From Pyruvatibacter sp. HU-CL02332 (GTDB lineage: Bacteria; Pseudomonadota; Alphaproteobacteria; CGMCC-115125): DNA of 64,000 nt. Location of the stretch: positions 1,775,501-1,839,500 of the forward strand of contig NZ_BAABWK010000001.1 in the NCBI RefSeq assembly GCF_040362765.1. The letters run 5' to 3'. Below the pieces are notes generated by a model. The model did not search any database. It worked only from the letters and a program-made list of their open reading frames with translations, and was not told the origin of the DNA. The translations under genes and the position numbers were made by a program. Below are positions 27,477 through 38,078 of the stretch, piece by piece (within the stretch, counting starts at the first letter, position 1; every line of letters begins with the position of its first letter).

Positions 27477-28040
27477 ATGAAACCTGTTCGCACCATAACG
27501 CCGGTTCGGCTTTTTCTGCGCCGGTTTAACCGTGAAAATCGCGGTGCTGCGGCGGTGGAATTTGCACTGCTGGCGCTACCGTTTTTCGGCATGCTGTTCG
27601 CGATGCTGGAAGCAACGGCTGTGTTCTTTGCATCCGTCAGTCTGGAAACGGGCGCGGCTGAGGCTGCACGGCTTGTGCGGACCGGTCAGGTACAGCTTCA
27701 GGGTATGTCCAAGGAGCAGATCCGCAACAGAATCTGCGACGCCATGTTCATGGGGTGCGACGCGCGCATGCAACTCGATGTGAGGCGCTTCGATAGTTTC
27801 ACCAGTGTCGATTTCACAGACCCACTCACTGCTGACGGTGACCTGCGGACCGACCTGCTGTTCCAGCCCGGCGCGCCTGGCGACATTGTTCTGGTGCGCG
27901 TTTTTTATGTGTGGAACATCGCCACGCCCATGATTGGCGACGCCATGTCGAATATGGCCGGTGGCCAAAGACTGATCGTGTCCAGTGCTGCTTTCCGCAA
28001 CGAGCCGTTCAACAACGCGACATTGGGCGGGGGCAAATAG
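27477..28040 (+). CDS. TadE-family pseudopilin, first
   Basis: A 187-residue protein with a basic start and a prepilin-like motif NRGAAAVEFALLALPF (Gly then Glu at +5), followed by a single helix and a periplasmic domain with two cysteines in the CDAMFMGCDARM segment. TadE-type pseudopilins are matured by CpaA/TadV. It is two bases before the second tadE-like gene. Confidence 0.88.
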   Translation: MKPVRTITPVRLFLRRFNRENRGAAAVEFALLALPFFGMLFAMLEATAVFFASVSLETGAAEAARLVRTGQVQLQGMSKEQIRNRICDAMFMGCDARMQLDVRRFDSFTSVDFTDPLTADGDLRTDLLFQPGAPGDIVLVRVFYVWNIATPMIGDAMSNMAGGQRLIVSSAAFRNEPFNNATLGGGK

Positions 28041-28042
28041 TC

Positions 28043-28579
28043 ATGAGCATTTTGAAGCTCGCCCGAAACCTGAAGAACGACACCCGCGGCATGTCTGCTG
28101 TCGAGTTCGCACTTTTGCTGCCGGTTATGACCGTGATGTATCTGGGTGCCGTTGAGCTTTCATCCGGCCTCATTGCTCACAGGAAGGCAACAGCCGTCGC
28201 AAGCACGGCAGCAGATCTGGCCGCACAGGCCATGGCTTTGTCCAACGCTGACATGACCGACATCTTTGGCGCCTCAAAAGCTATTCTTGAACCGTTTGAT
28301 TCAACCGGGATCAAGATTGTCCTGACCAGTGCCTCAGATCAGGGAACAGGATCAGTTCGCGTGGACTGGAGCGACGGCCACAACACCGCTGCTCACGCCA
28401 AGGGGTCTACGATCGAAGTGCCGAACAATCTCGTGTTCACCAATGGCAGCGTGATTATTGCCGAGGTTGAGTACACATACACCTCGACCATGGGGAAATA
28501 CCTCACCGGTCCACGGGTGATGGAAGACACGTTCTATGCCCGTCCGCGCCGGACCCTTGTTGTGGCGCGTGTGCCCTAG
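28043..28579 (+). CDS. TadE-family pseudopilin, second
   Basis: A 178-residue protein with TRGMSAVEFALLLPVMTVMY, again Gly then Glu at +5, and a predicted long helix. The periplasmic part has no Cys pair. It starts two bases after the previous stop, so the two are made together and may act as a pair (TadE/TadF-like). Confidence 0.88.
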   Translation: MSILKLARNLKNDTRGMSAVEFALLLPVMTVMYLGAVELSSGLIAHRKATAVASTAADLAAQAMALSNADMTDIFGASKAILEPFDSTGIKIVLTSASDQGTGSVRVDWSDGHNTAAHAKGSTIEVPNNLVFTNGSVIIAEVEYTYTSTMGKYLTGPRVMEDTFYARPRRTLVVARVP

Positions 28580-28671
28580 GCCAGCGTAACGGCTCGCCGA
28601 CCTCCAATCATATGTCCGGACAATGGCCAGGTGACCAGCCTTGGAGGCAGGTCGTTTGGCTGATGGTTTTC

Positions 28672-28683
28672 TTGTGTGCACAA
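28672..28683. promoter_or_regulatory. Candidate operator TTGTG-TG-CACAA
   Basis: A short perfect inverted repeat 45 bases upstream of the dioxygenase start. It could be a regulator site; it is short enough to be chance. Confidence 0.22.
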
Positions 28684-28727
28684 AACCTGTTTAGCTAGGC
28701 TTCTGGCTCCAGCCGGGAGGAATGACC

Positions 28728-29738
28728 ATGCAGGCAGAAAAATCGTACCGTTCATTTGGCGAACAGGCGCTCCACTACTTCATCCGTGATCACAACACTG
28801 TTCCGACTGGGTCTGTGTCATCCCCCGCAGACTGGCGCGGTGCTGACATGCGCACCCGGTCGGACGAATGGCTTGAGCTTCTGACCGCCGATGAGGTTGC
28901 CGAAGTGAAGGCGGCGGTGGACGCTCTGATTGCCCGCGATGTGCAAATGGACGACGTCACGCGCGAGAACTTCAGTTTGCCGACGCTCGCCTCGCGGATT
29001 GCATCCTGGCGCCAGGAGATTGAAACCGGCCGGGGGTTCGTTGCTGTGCGTGGATTGCCGGTCCTCGACTGGGGGGATGATTTTTCAGCGTATGCCTACT
29101 GGGGCATCGGCCATCATCTGGGTGTGCCCGGCGCGCAGAACCCTCAGGATGAACTGCTGGGCCATGTCACCAACTATGGTGAGGAAGGTGACAACGCCAT
29201 CGTTCGCCGCTATCGCACATCCGGCAACATCGACTTCCACTGTGATGCGGCAGACGCGGTGGGCCTAATGTGCCTGCGTGCTGCCAAAAGCGGTGGCCAA
29301 AGTCGGATTGTCAGTTCGGTCGCCATTTTCAATGCACTGGTTGCTGAGCATCCCGACCTTGTCCAGCGCCTGTTTGAGCCATTTCAGCTCGACCGCCGCG
29401 ACGAAGAGCGCGCAGGCGAGGCAAAACACGTCGACATTGCCCCCTGCCAGATGGGCCTGGATGGTGTGCTGCGCACTTTCTATCACTCAGAGTATTTCCG
29501 CTCAGCTGCGCGGCTGCCGGATGTCACCATCGACGATGCCGCAATGCGCATCATGGATTTTTATGATGAGAAGTGTCTCTCGCCGGAATTTCATCTGGAT
29601 ATGTGGCTGGAGCCCGGAGACATGCAGTTCATCTCCAACCACACCACTTTGCATTCGCGCACGGCCTATGAGGATTGGCCCGAGCCCGACCGTCGACGAC
29701 ACCTGCTTCGGCTATGGCTGTCCTTCGACGGGCGTTAA
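28728..29738 (+). CDS. TauD/TfdA-type Fe(II)/2-oxoglutarate dioxygenase
   Basis: A 336-residue enzyme of the clavaminate synthase-like fold. Iron ligands are visible: H171-x-D173 in IDFHCDAAD and H309 in HTTLHSRTAY; the arginine-rich C-terminal strand (RRRHLLRLWL) would hold 2-oxoglutarate. Substrate unknown. The ATG at 28728 is preferred over 28722 because GGGAGGA then has seven bases of spacing. No obvious operon partner. Confidence 0.87.
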   Translation: MQAEKSYRSFGEQALHYFIRDHNTVPTGSVSSPADWRGADMRTRSDEWLELLTADEVAEVKAAVDALIARDVQMDDVTRENFSLPTLASRIASWRQEIETGRGFVAVRGLPVLDWGDDFSAYAYWGIGHHLGVPGAQNPQDELLGHVTNYGEEGDNAIVRRYRTSGNIDFHCDAADAVGLMCLRAAKSGGQSRIVSSVAIFNALVAEHPDLVQRLFEPFQLDRRDEERAGEAKHVDIAPCQMGLDGVLRTFYHSEYFRSAARLPDVTIDDAAMRIMDFYDEKCLSPEFHLDMWLEPGDMQFISNHTTLHSRTAYEDWPEPDRRRHLLRLWLSFDGR

Positions 29739-29917
29739 CCCCGATTGTGGAGTGGTGTCACATGAATGCATCATGAATTGCCGGCACCTCAATCTGACTG
29801 CAAAGGAGGCAGTTAGAGGCGCATGGGGAAGTCCCGTGGCGATGCAATACGACGCGCCGGCACATGATCATTCTGATGGGAAGCTGGAGCGGGCGCGACC
29901 TTGTTAACCAAGGTGAA

Positions 29918-30007
29918 TGGCGGAGAGACAGGGATTCGAACCCTGGAGACGGTTACCCGCCTACACGCTTTCCAAGCGTGCGCCTTCGACCACTCGGCCA
30001 CCTCTCC
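29918..30007 (-). tRNA. tRNA-Ser (anticodon GGA)
   Basis: A 90-nt gene including encoded CCA. Acceptor ggagagg pairs with tctctcc, the anticodon stem cacgc/gcgtg holds TTGGAAA (anticodon GGA), a long variable arm and the T-loop TTCGAAT are present. It reads UCC/UCU. Confidence 0.97.
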
Positions 30008-30043
30008 GTCAACTCACGTCACCTGAGTGACATGTGAGCAGGG

Positions 30044-30072
30044 GGGATAGCCCATCGAACCCCATGCATCAA
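30044..30072 (-). promoter_or_regulatory. Candidate promoter for tRNA-Ser
   Basis: On the minus strand, TTGATG (30072-30067), 17 bases, then TATCCC (30049-30044), with transcription expected to start about 30 bases before the tRNA. The tRNA-Leu gene at 55345 has a similar TTGATC-17-TATCAC element. Confidence 0.42.
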
Positions 30073-30287
30073 GGGACTTTTGGGCCCCAACTCGCCCAAA
30101 CACCCGCAAAACTGAAGGCTGTTTACACTTGCGTAAGTAGGGTGAGTGCGGTTTGACTATGCACAACGTGTTTTTTGCAGGATATCGCTGCAGGTGCGAC
30201 GTGACGCTTGGGCATGGGGATGCCCCTGATTGTGTTTCACGAAGCGCTGTGTATCCGCGTTTGGCCAATATTGGGGGGCCTTTAACA

Positions 30288-30593
30288 ATGGTAATTTTTC
30301 GTTTGCTCGGTCTGGTGCTCATTGCAGGCGCCTTGATGGTTTTCGGCGCAGATGTTCTGCGATCACTTGAATCCGGTGAAGTCGGCATCAACTCGTTTGC
30401 CGAAGTCTGGGCGCTGCTTGATGGCCGCCTTGGCGCGACAACGCTGGACAACTTCAAAGCATGGGCCGAAGTGACCCTGCCACCTGCGGCATGGGATCCG
30501 GGCGTAGTGTCAGTTCTCAGCTATCCCGCATGGGCTGTTCTGGGCGTGCTGGGCATTATCATTGCCCTAATCTTCCGCCCCCGAAATGGTTAG
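30288..30593 (+). CDS. Unknown small membrane protein A
   Basis: A 101-residue protein, not recognised. Helix 1 (about 4-22) and helix 2 (about 78-97) enclose a 50-residue domain with SFAEVWALLDGRLG and PPAAWDPGVVSVLSYPAWAV. A GGGG stretch precedes the ATG. The spacing of EVW, WDP and PA is repeated in the next gene, so they are likely paralogues. No known domain is claimed. Confidence 0.68.
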   Translation: MVIFRLLGLVLIAGALMVFGADVLRSLESGEVGINSFAEVWALLDGRLGATTLDNFKAWAEVTLPPAAWDPGVVSVLSYPAWAVLGVLGIIIALIFRPRNG

Positions 30594-30638
30594 CCGGTCC
30601 TAACACCGCCTTAATCTCAAAGCAGGATCGTCAGCACC

Positions 30639-30920
30639 ATGATATTGCGTGTTCTGACGGTTCTGTTTCTGGGTGCGGCCATTGGTGCCGCCATCGGCGA
30701 TGTCGTGTCTCGATCGGGCATGGCGTCGTTGGGAGAGGTGTGGTTTGCCATCCACTCCGGCTCACTGAACCTCAGCCAGGCCATCACCCAGCGCTATCTG
30801 TCACCGGAAATCTGGGACCCGTACGCAATCTGGGTGCTCGGCCAGCCGGCAACCGTGTTCTTCGGTCTGCTGGCCCTGCTTTGCTTCCTGGGGGCGTGGC
30901 TGCGTGTTCGGCGCGGCTAG
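30639..30920 (+). CDS. Unknown small membrane protein B (paralogue of A)
   Basis: A 93-residue protein with helices at about 3-21 and 68-88. LGEVWFAIHSGSL and SPEIWDPYAIWVLGQPATV align with the neighbour's EVW, WDP and PA positions. Both share an N-terminal helix, a soluble loop and a C-terminal helix ending in basic residues. It starts 45 bases after gene A. Function unknown. Confidence 0.68.
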   Translation: MILRVLTVLFLGAAIGAAIGDVVSRSGMASLGEVWFAIHSGSLNLSQAITQRYLSPEIWDPYAIWVLGQPATVFFGLLALLCFLGAWLRVRRG

Positions 30921-30944
30921 ACTGGTCCCAAAAAGGGGATATGG

Positions 30945-31250
30945 ATGGCAAAAATAAGCTTTCTAACCTTGTTCCTCGGCGGTTTGGCATTTCTCATTTA
31001 CTTGGACGCCAGCAATGGAGAACTCCGGTCGCTGAACAACTTGTTTGGTCCAATGGAAACTTTCAGTACGAACGCGTTTGCGCCTGTGGAAGACGTCCCT
31101 GAGTCTGGTCCTGTGGTGACCTTCTTCGCTTGGGTTGCTGAATTGCCCGCGCTCGCCGTGCTTGCGGTAATTTTCTTGATTTTCGCAATGATGCCGCCAG
31201 AAAATTTTTCGTTTCACTATTGGGAATTTTCAGTCGGTGGCGGCGACTAG
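30945..31250 (+). CDS. Unknown small membrane protein C
   Basis: A 101-residue protein with the same two-helix outline (about 4-22 and 64-84), but without the WDP motif; [12 protein letters not shown] echoes the second helix of A and B. The coding sequence is less GC-rich than its neighbours. Its stop overlaps the lepA stop by four bases (CTAG). Confidence 0.58.
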   Translation: MAKISFLTLFLGGLAFLIYLDASNGELRSLNNLFGPMETFSTNAFAPVEDVPESGPVVTFFAWVAELPALAVLAVIFLIFAMMPPENFSFHYWEFSVGGGD

Positions 31251-33049
31251 TTGTCGTCCATCTTCAGCGCTGAGATGAAGGCTTCCTGCGGAATATCCAC
31301 CTTGCCGAACTGACGCATGCGCTTCTTGCCCTCTTTCTGCTTGTCGAGGAGCTTGCGCTTACGTGTGGCGTCACCGCCGTAGCATTTGGCCGTCACGTCC
31401 TTGCGCATGGCAGCGATGGTTTCGCGGGCAATCACCCGGCCGCCAATGGCTGCCTGCACCGGTATCTTGAACAGGTGGCGCGGGATCAGGTCCTTGAGCT
31501 TCTCGCACATGCCACGGCCACGTGCCTCAGCCCGTTCCTTGTGCACGATCATTGCCAGCGCATCCACAGGCTCCGCGTTCACGAGAACGGACATCTTCAC
31601 CAGATTGCCCGGCTGATAGTCTTCGATGTTGTAGTCGAAGCTGGCATAGCCCTTGGTGACGGACTTCAGACGATCATAAAAATCGAAAACGACTTCGTTC
31701 AGCGGCAGGCGATAGACGGCCATGGCGCGGCCACCCACATAGGTCAGGTCCTGCTGTACGCCACGTCGGTCTTCACACAGCTTGAGGACAGCACCGAGAT
31801 ATTCATCCGGCACCAGGATGGTGGCCCGGATCCATGGCTCTTCGATGGTCTCGATTTTCATCGGGTCCGGCATGTCGGCGGGATTGTGTAGCTCTACAAC
31901 TTCGCCGTCGGTCATGTGCATGTGGTAGACCACACTTGGCGCGGTGGTAATGAGATCAATGTTGAACTCACGTTCAATCCGTTCACGGATGATCTCAAGA
32001 TGAAGCAGGCCAAGGAATCCACAGCGGAAGCCGAAGCCCAATGCCGCTGACGTTTCCATCTCATACTCAAAGCTGGCGTCATTGAGGCGCAACTTGCCAA
32101 GAGACTCGCGCAGATCTTCAAACTGCGCCGCATCCACCGGAAAGAGGCCGCAGAAAACAACTGGCTGTGCCGGTTTGAAGCCGGTCAGGGCTTCCGCCGT
32201 CGGGCGCTTCTCATCAGTAATTGTGTCGCCCACAGCCGTGTCGGCAACCTGCTTGATTGAAGCCGTCAGATATCCGATTTCACCCGGGCCGAGGCTTGCG
32301 ACCTTTTCCTTCTTGGGGCGGAACACACCGACTTCATCCACCCCGTATGTGGCATCGGTTGCCATCATGTGGATGCGCTGGCCCTTCTTGAGCTCGCCAT
32401 CAATGATCCGCACAAGAACGACGACGCCCAGATAGGCATCGTACCAGCTATCCACCAGCATCGCCTTGAGCGGCGCGGAGCGATCTCCCTTTGGCGGCGG
32501 TAGCTTCTGAACGATGGCTTCCAGCACGCTCTCAATGCCAAGGCCGGTTTTGGCCGAAATCTCAAGTGCCTCCGAGGCGTCCAGACCGATCACATCCTCA
32601 ATCTGCTGTTTGATGCGGTCGGGCTCCGCGGCCGGCAGGTCAATCTTGTTGAGGACCGGCACGATCTCGTGGTCGACCTCAATGGCCTGATACACATTGG
32701 CCAGGGTCTGTGCTTCCACGCCCTGGCTGGCATCCACCACCAGCAGCGACCCTTCGCAGGCCGCCAGTGAGCGGTTCACTTCGTATGCGAAATCCACATG
32801 GCCTGGTGTGTCGATCAGGTTAAGCACATAGGGCTGGCCGTCTTCGGCGGTGTATTCCAGCCGGACCGTCTGCGCCTTGATGGTGATCCCGCGCTCGCGC
32901 TCGATATCCATCGAGTCGAGCACCTGCTGCTTCATCTCACGCGCGGCAAGCCCGCCGGTGAACTGGATCAGCCGGTCGGCAAGCGTGGATTTGCCGTGGT
33001 CAATATGCGCCACGATGGAGAAGTTGCGGATATGAGAAAGGTCAGTCAT
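31247..33049 (-). CDS. lepA: Elongation factor 4 (LepA) translational GTPase
   Basis: A 600-residue GTPase that acts on ribosomes during elongation or biogenesis under stress. G1 [10 protein letters not shown] is near residue 14, G3 DTPGHVDF near 80 and G4 NKID near 134; the C-terminal LepA-specific domain ends [20 protein letters not shown]. The ATG at 33049 gives the usual length; the frame extends to 33121 without reason to use it. 68 bases separate it from the ion channel. Confidence 0.96.
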   Translation of the reverse strand: MTDLSHIRNFSIVAHIDHGKSTLADRLIQFTGGLAAREMKQQVLDSMDIERERGITIKAQTVRLEYTAEDGQPYVLNLIDTPGHVDFAYEVNRSLAACEGSLLVVDASQGVEAQTLANVYQAIEVDHEIVPVLNKIDLPAAEPDRIKQQIEDVIGLDASEALEISAKTGLGIESVLEAIVQKLPPPKGDRSAPLKAMLVDSWYDAYLGVVVLVRIIDGELKKGQRIHMMATDATYGVDEVGVFRPKKEKVASLGPGEIGYLTASIKQVADTAVGDTITDEKRPTAEALTGFKPAQPVVFCGLFPVDAAQFEDLRESLGKLRLNDASFEYEMETSAALGFGFRCGFLGLLHLEIIRERIEREFNIDLITTAPSVVYHMHMTDGEVVELHNPADMPDPMKIETIEEPWIRATILVPDEYLGAVLKLCEDRRGVQQDLTYVGGRAMAVYRLPLNEVVFDFYDRLKSVTKGYASFDYNIEDYQPGNLVKMSVLVNAEPVDALAMIVHKERAEARGRGMCEKLKDLIPRHLFKIPVQAAIGGRVIARETIAAMRKDVTAKCYGGDATRKRKLLDKQKEGKKRMRQFGKVDIPQEAFISALKMDDN

Positions 33050-33117
33050 TGCAGCGGCATATAGCACCCGCAAACCCTTGCGCCTAGCGGAATTGACGCC
33101 GCAGGCCGCTCGGTCGA

Positions 33118-33975
33118 TCACATGCCCGGTTTGGGGCCTGCTTCTTCCTCCTCCTCAAGCCGTTCGCGCTCGCGCTGCTGGCGCAATTCGTCCTGAAAAG
33201 CACCGGCAATAATGCCCGAGGGAAGGCTCACAAGGCCGATGGCGCCCAGAATGAGCAGGCCTGCCGCCATACGGCCCCCGAGGGTGGCCGGCACCACATC
33301 GCCATAGCCTACAGTTGAGAGGGTCACCACGCTCCACCACATGGCCTTCGGAATGGAGCCAAACGCCTCTGGCATGGTGTCGCGCTCGAACAGATACATG
33401 ATGACGGCGGCGGAATAGATCACCAGCGAGGCAATCACCGCTGCCACCATCAACTGCCGCCACGTTGACCGCAGAACCCGAACAACCACCCGCGCAGGCT
33501 CGAAATACTTTGCCAGCTTGAACAGCCGCGCCAGCCGGAAGGCCCGCAGCCACGCCAGATCAGCGCCCATGAATCCAGTCGCGATCAGCACGATGAGTTC
33601 AGGGCCAAACGCCAGAAAATCAACCGATAGCCAGAACCGCCCCGCATAGTGAGCGCGATTGCGCAGGCCCGTGACGCCGCGGGTCTGCCCGGCACACCAC
33701 AATCGAAGACAGAATTCGATGGCAAAGATCAGCAGAATGGCATCATTGACCAGATCGAGCAGAAAGGCCGTGTTAGACGACAAACCTTCCATGGTCTCGA
33801 CCGTAAACAGCACAACGCTGAGAATAATCAGAACAAGGATGACCCAGTTCAGAGGCGACAGCCCGCGCCCGTCCCATGAATCCAGCAGCAGCTGGCGATC
33901 AAACCAGCTGCGGGCTTCTGCCGCGCCCTGCTCATAGGGTGGCTCTGTTTCGTCATTCGGGGCGGTCATGGGCAT
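33118..33975 (-). CDS. Voltage-gated potassium channel-like protein
   Basis: A 285-residue six-helix channel subunit. The S4-like segment [20 protein letters not shown] has basic residues at every third position, and the selectivity filter is TVGYGD in [16 protein letters not shown]. The C-terminus is a short charged helix ([12 protein letters not shown]) that may be a coiled coil. A second ATG at 33969 is possible. It probably carries K+; gating is not predictable from sequence alone. Confidence 0.88.
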   Translation of the reverse strand: MPMTAPNDETEPPYEQGAAEARSWFDRQLLLDSWDGRGLSPLNWVILVLIILSVVLFTVETMEGLSSNTAFLLDLVNDAILLIFAIEFCLRLWCAGQTRGVTGLRNRAHYAGRFWLSVDFLAFGPELIVLIATGFMGADLAWLRAFRLARLFKLAKYFEPARVVVRVLRSTWRQLMVAAVIASLVIYSAAVIMYLFERDTMPEAFGSIPKAMWWSVVTLSTVGYGDVVPATLGGRMAAGLLILGAIGLVSLPSGIIAGAFQDELRQQRERERLEEEEEAGPKPGM

Positions 33976-34047
33976 GTATCCGCATCACGTGCCGCACCGA
34001 ATCACGTGCAGCCAACGACACACATTACCCTTGCCCGGCCTGTACCG

Positions 34048-36441
34048 TCAGCCGCGCAGTGTGCCGCCGGTCGCCTTCTGCACGGATGCAACGATTTTCT
34101 CAGACACAGCATCAATGTCCTTGTCGGTCATTGTCTGCCCCGTGGGCTGGAGTGTGACCTCAATAGCGACAGATTTGCTGTCCGCATCAATGCCTTTGCC
34201 CTCATAGATATCAAAGACCTGCGCATCAGTGATCAGCTTCTTGTCAGCCGCCCTGGCCGCCTTCAGCAGTGCGTTGCCTGCTACATCCTTGGTGACGACG
34301 AAGGCAAAGTCACGGCGAACCGGCATCAGATCAGCCGCATCCAGCGGTGGCTTGGAGCGTGTGGCCTTCTTGCGCGGCGCCGGAATGGCATCGAGATAGA
34401 CCTCGAACGCAGCAACGCGGCCTGACAGACCAAGCGCCTCAACAACGCGCGGGTGCAGCTCACCAAATTGTGCCAGTACAACTTTGGGCCCAAGCGTCAG
34501 CAAGCCGGAACGGCCCGGATGATACCACTCGGACGCACCGGTCGAGACTTGAGCATTTGCAGCCGGCCCGCCAGCAGCAGCCAGTGCCGCCAGCGCATCT
34601 TCCTTGGCGGTGAACACATCCGGCGCGGACGCACCCTGCCACTCACGGGTGGTGTTGCCCGCGCGAAGACCAGCAGCAGATGTGCTCTGGCCTTCTGGAG
34701 TTTCATTTGCGTAGTGCGCACCAACCTCAAACAGCGCAACGTCGCGCATGCCTCGGTCAATGTTGCGCTGAGCGGCAGCCGCAAGGGTTGCCAGAATGCT
34801 CGGGCGCATGTCGGACAGTTCTGATGAAATCGGATTTGCCAGCTCCAGCGCCTTTTGACCGCCACCGAACAGTTCCGCCTGCTGTTTGGAGCAGAAGGCC
34901 CACGTCACGGCCTCAGACAGGCCACGGGAGGCCAGTCCACGCCGGGCGAGGCGCACACGGCCCTGCATCGGCGTCAGGATCGGTTTTGCAACCGCATGAA
35001 GACGCGGCAGCGGTGTGGGCTTCACTTCGTTGATGCCGTGCACACGCACAGCTTCTTCAACGAGGTCAGCAGAGCCATGGACGTCAGGGCGCCAGGACGG
35101 CGGCGTGACCTTGGCAGGTGACGATGTGCTGTCACTCTCGAACCCAAGAGCTTCAAGGATTGAGAAGATGCGCGCGTCATCAAGTTCAAGGCCGGTGAGC
35201 TTGCGCACCCGCGCCGTATCGAACGCAATCTCGCGGCGCCATTCCGGGATGCCACCAGCGCTTTCAACGGTGCTGGCCTCGCCGCCACACATGTCGAGGA
35301 TCAGGCGTGTCGCCATTTCCATGCCGTCGTGAGCAAATTCCGGATCAACACCACGCTCAAAGCGGAAGCGGGCATCTGACGTGATGCCTGTCTTGCGGCC
35401 GGCAGTCGCAATGGTGATGGGGTCGAACAGGGCGCACTCGACGAACACATTGACCGTGTCCTCTGTGCAGCCGGAGGCCGCGCCACCCATGACACCACCA
35501 AGCCCGAGCATGCCGTTGTCGTCAGCGATGACGCACATGCTGTCGTCGGCTTTGTATTCCTTGCCGTCGAGCGCCAGAAATTCTTCGCCTGTCCGGCCCA
35601 TGCGCGCATGTACGGTGCCGGAAAGCTTGTCTGCATCAAACACATGCAGTGGACGTGCGCGGTCGAAAGACATGTAGTTGGTGATGTCCACCAGCGCATT
35701 GATTGGCCGCAGGCCGATGGCACGCAGCTTTTTCTGCAACCAGTCCGGCGATGGGCCGTTCTTCACGCCCTTGATCATCCGTCCAAGGAACAACTGGCAG
35801 GCAGGGTCGCCGTCGAACTTGAGATCGACCTTGGTGTTGCTCTCAAATGTGCCGGGAACGGTCTCTATGGTTTCAGCCTTGAGGGTACCCACGCCCATGG
35901 CGGCCAGATCACGCGCAATGCCGCGCACGCCAGTACAGTCGGGCCGGTTGGGCGTAATGGCAATTTCGATGACGGGATCATTGACGCCAAGGGCGTCCGC
36001 CGCAGACATGCCGACCTCGAAGTCACCTTCAAGATCGATGATGCCGTTGTGCTCTTCCGACAGCTCAAGCTCACGTTCCGAGCACATCATGCCGTTGGAC
36101 TGCACACCGCGAATTTCCGTCGGCTTCAACGTCATGTCGATGCCGGGCACGTAAGCGCCTTCCGGCGCAAAGATGCCGGTCAGTCCTTCGCGCGCATTGG
36201 GCGCACCACACACAACCTGCATCTCGCCTTTGGCCGTGGCGACCTTGCAGAGCTTCAGCTTATCCGCATTGGGGTGCTGTTCCGTGCTGATGATCTTCGC
36301 AACGGTGAACGCACCAAGGGCCTTGGCCGGATCGTGGATCTCTTCCACTTCCAGACCCAGCATAGTCAGGGCGTCGGACAGTTCATCAAGCGTGGCTGTT
36401 GTCTCAAGATGGTCCTTGAGCCAGGAGAGGGAGAATTTCAT
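34048..36441 (-). CDS. pheT: Phenylalanyl-tRNA synthetase beta subunit
   Basis: A 797-residue beta subunit with the N-terminal EMAP/tRNA-binding fold ([21 protein letters not shown]), B3/B4 editing region, B5, and a C-terminal anticodon-binding domain (RRDFAFVV... [11 protein letters not shown]). Together with PheS it forms the alpha2beta2 synthetase. The start overlaps the pheS stop (ATGA, 36438-36441). Confidence 0.97.
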   Translation of the reverse strand: MKFSLSWLKDHLETTATLDELSDALTMLGLEVEEIHDPAKALGAFTVAKIISTEQHPNADKLKLCKVATAKGEMQVVCGAPNAREGLTGIFAPEGAYVPGIDMTLKPTEIRGVQSNGMMCSERELELSEEHNGIIDLEGDFEVGMSAADALGVNDPVIEIAITPNRPDCTGVRGIARDLAAMGVGTLKAETIETVPGTFESNTKVDLKFDGDPACQLFLGRMIKGVKNGPSPDWLQKKLRAIGLRPINALVDITNYMSFDRARPLHVFDADKLSGTVHARMGRTGEEFLALDGKEYKADDSMCVIADDNGMLGLGGVMGGAASGCTEDTVNVFVECALFDPITIATAGRKTGITSDARFRFERGVDPEFAHDGMEMATRLILDMCGGEASTVESAGGIPEWRREIAFDTARVRKLTGLELDDARIFSILEALGFESDSTSSPAKVTPPSWRPDVHGSADLVEEAVRVHGINEVKPTPLPRLHAVAKPILTPMQGRVRLARRGLASRGLSEAVTWAFCSKQQAELFGGGQKALELANPISSELSDMRPSILATLAAAAQRNIDRGMRDVALFEVGAHYANETPEGQSTSAAGLRAGNTTREWQGASAPDVFTAKEDALAALAAAGGPAANAQVSTGASEWYHPGRSGLLTLGPKVVLAQFGELHPRVVEALGLSGRVAAFEVYLDAIPAPRKKATRSKPPLDAADLMPVRRDFAFVVTKDVAGNALLKAARAADKKLITDAQVFDIYEGKGIDADSKSVAIEVTLQPTGQTMTDKDIDAVSEKIVASVQKATGGTLRG

Positions 36442-37532
36442 CGGCTCAGCCCTCCGTATAGAGACGGTACATCCAGAGCCGAAAATCCGTAGTGCTTGAG
36501 CCAGCGCAGGTCGCCATCAAAGAACGCCCGCAGATCAGGCGCGCCATATTTCAGCATGGCGAGACGGTCAATGCCAATGCCGAAGGCAAAGCCCTGATAA
36601 ACCTCAGGGTCGAGGCCGGACGCCTTGAGCACGTTCGGATTGACCATGCCGCAGCCCAGAATTTCGAGCCAGTCATCACCCTGGCCTATCTTGATGTCTT
36701 TGCCCGAGCGATCACAGCGGATGTCCACTTCCATGGACGGTTCCGTGAACGGGAAGTAGCTCGGGCGGAAACGCATTTCCACGCTGTCTACTTCAAAGTA
36801 GGCGCGGGCGAATTCTTCCAGTGTCCAGCGCAGGTGACCCATATGGGTTGTTTCATCAATGACCATGCCTTCCACCTGATGGAACATCGGGGTGTGGGTC
36901 TGGTCACTGTCGCAGCGGAACGTGCGGCCCGGTGCAATGAAACGATGCGGCGGCTTCTCGCTGCGCATGGTGCGCACCTGCACAGGACTTGTATGGGTCC
37001 GCAGCAGCAGCCGTGAGCCGTCTTCCTGCTCATGGAAATAGAACGTGTCATGCATCTGCCGGGCAGGGTGCTCCGGCGGGATGTTCAGCGCTGTGAAGTT
37101 GTATTCGTCCGTTTCAATGTCCGGACCTTCCTTCACGTCGAATCCCATATCCGCGAAGATGGCGACGATCTCGTCCATCACCTGTGAGTTCGGGTGGATG
37201 CGGCCCTGCTCGGCGGGAGCGGCGGCAACCGGCAGCGTGACATCCACGCGGTCCTGTTCCAGCTGCACTTCCAGGGCTGCGTCATGCAGCATGGCCTGAC
37301 GGGCCGTGATGGCGTCGGCGATGCGGGTCTTGAGGCCGTTGAGAAGTGGACCCGCTTCCTTGCGTTCCTCTGGGCTCATTTTGCCCAGACCCTTCATCAG
37401 CTCTGAGACGCGCCCCTTCTTGCCCAGGGCGGCCACGCGCACCTGCTCCAGCGCGTCCAGGGTCTCAGCATCTGCGATGGCAGAGGTGAACTGGTCTTCG
37501 AGGGATTTCGCTTCAGTCTGAAGGTCGCTCAT
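36438..37532 (-). CDS. pheS: Phenylalanyl-tRNA synthetase alpha subunit
   Basis: A 364-residue class II catalytic subunit. An N-terminal coiled coil (about 1-90) is followed by the catalytic core, with motif 2 in [12 protein letters not shown]...[22 protein letters not shown] and motif 3 in [14 protein letters not shown]. It is preceded by a structured terminator-like element (37575-37656), which may regulate it. Confidence 0.97.
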   Translation of the reverse strand: MSDLQTEAKSLEDQFTSAIADAETLDALEQVRVAALGKKGRVSELMKGLGKMSPEERKEAGPLLNGLKTRIADAITARQAMLHDAALEVQLEQDRVDVTLPVAAAPAEQGRIHPNSQVMDEIVAIFADMGFDVKEGPDIETDEYNFTALNIPPEHPARQMHDTFYFHEQEDGSRLLLRTHTSPVQVRTMRSEKPPHRFIAPGRTFRCDSDQTHTPMFHQVEGMVIDETTHMGHLRWTLEEFARAYFEVDSVEMRFRPSYFPFTEPSMEVDIRCDRSGKDIKIGQGDDWLEILGCGMVNPNVLKASGLDPEVYQGFAFGIGIDRLAMLKYGAPDLRAFFDGDLRWLKHYGFSALDVPSLYGGLSR

Positions 37533-37574
37533 CTGGTCTCAATTCCGGCCATTTGGGTACAGGCCTTTTGGCAT

Positions 37575-37656
37575 AAAAAAATCGCTGTTGCCACGCGCGT
37601 GGCAGCTATTCGGTTCTGGTGGGAACCGGCAGCAGCCCGCGCGGGCAAACAGCGAT
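37575..37656 (-). promoter_or_regulatory. Branched RNA element with U-tract between rplT and pheS
   Basis: On the minus strand a 9-bp outer stem (atcgctgtt/aacagcgat) encloses three small hairpins: gccc-gcgc-gggc, cggttc-ccacca-gaaccg and gccac-gcgc-gtggc. Six U residues follow, then pheS 43 bases on. An alternative long single hairpin can form from the same arms. It is either an intrinsic terminator of the rpmI-rplT transcript or an attenuator for pheST. The element is seen directly; its function is inference. Confidence 0.65.
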
Positions 37657-37683
37657 GTTTATCGTGTGGATGAGTCCTAAGGA

Positions 37684-38040
37684 CTACTTCAGCGCGGCGG
37701 CCGCCTGATCGACCAGAGCCTTGAAGGCCTCAGGTTCGCGGATCGCGATGTCAGACAGCACTTTGCGGTCCACGTCGATCCCGGCAACCGTGAGGCCGTT
37801 GATAAATCGGCCATAGGTCATGCCGTGCTCACGCGTGGCAGCATTGATGCGCTGGATCCAAAGCGAACGGAACGTACGCTTGCGGACCTTGCGGTCGCGA
37901 TACTGGTACTGGCCAGCCTTGTCGACAGCCTGGGTGGCGATGCGGAAGGTATTCTTCCGGGCGCCGTAGTAGCCCTTGGCGGCCTTGATTACTTTGCGAT
38001 GACGGGCGTGAGTTGTGACGCCCCGTTTGACACGTGCCAT
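37684..38040 (-). CDS. rplT: 50S ribosomal protein L20
   Basis: A 118-residue ribosomal protein. The N-terminal RNA-binding extension [21 protein letters not shown] and [21 protein letters not shown] are unmistakable. It follows rpmI by 38 bases. Unlike E. coli, infC is not adjacent; it lies 6.6 kb away. Confidence 0.98.
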   Translation of the reverse strand: MARVKRGVTTHARHRKVIKAAKGYYGARKNTFRIATQAVDKAGQYQYRDRKVRKRTFRSLWIQRINAATREHGMTYGRFINGLTVAGIDVDRKVLSDIAIREPEAFKALVDQAAAALK

Positions 38041-38078
38041 GTCAGGTTCTCCTCAAACGAATTTCTAAAAAGGGGCGT

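Noticed and set aside
28601-28647. CCTCCAA...TTGGAGG inverted repeat upstream of the TauD-like gene
   Set aside because: Seven bases with a 33-base loop are expected by chance in GC-rich DNA.
29899-29913. CCTTG-TTAAC-CAAGG hairpin after tRNA-Ser as terminator
   Set aside because: Only a 5-bp stem and no U-tract; not strong enough to list as a terminator.
35608-36492. 294-codon plus-strand frame over pheT
   Set aside because: Antisense to a conserved synthetase subunit, without ribosome-binding site or domain.
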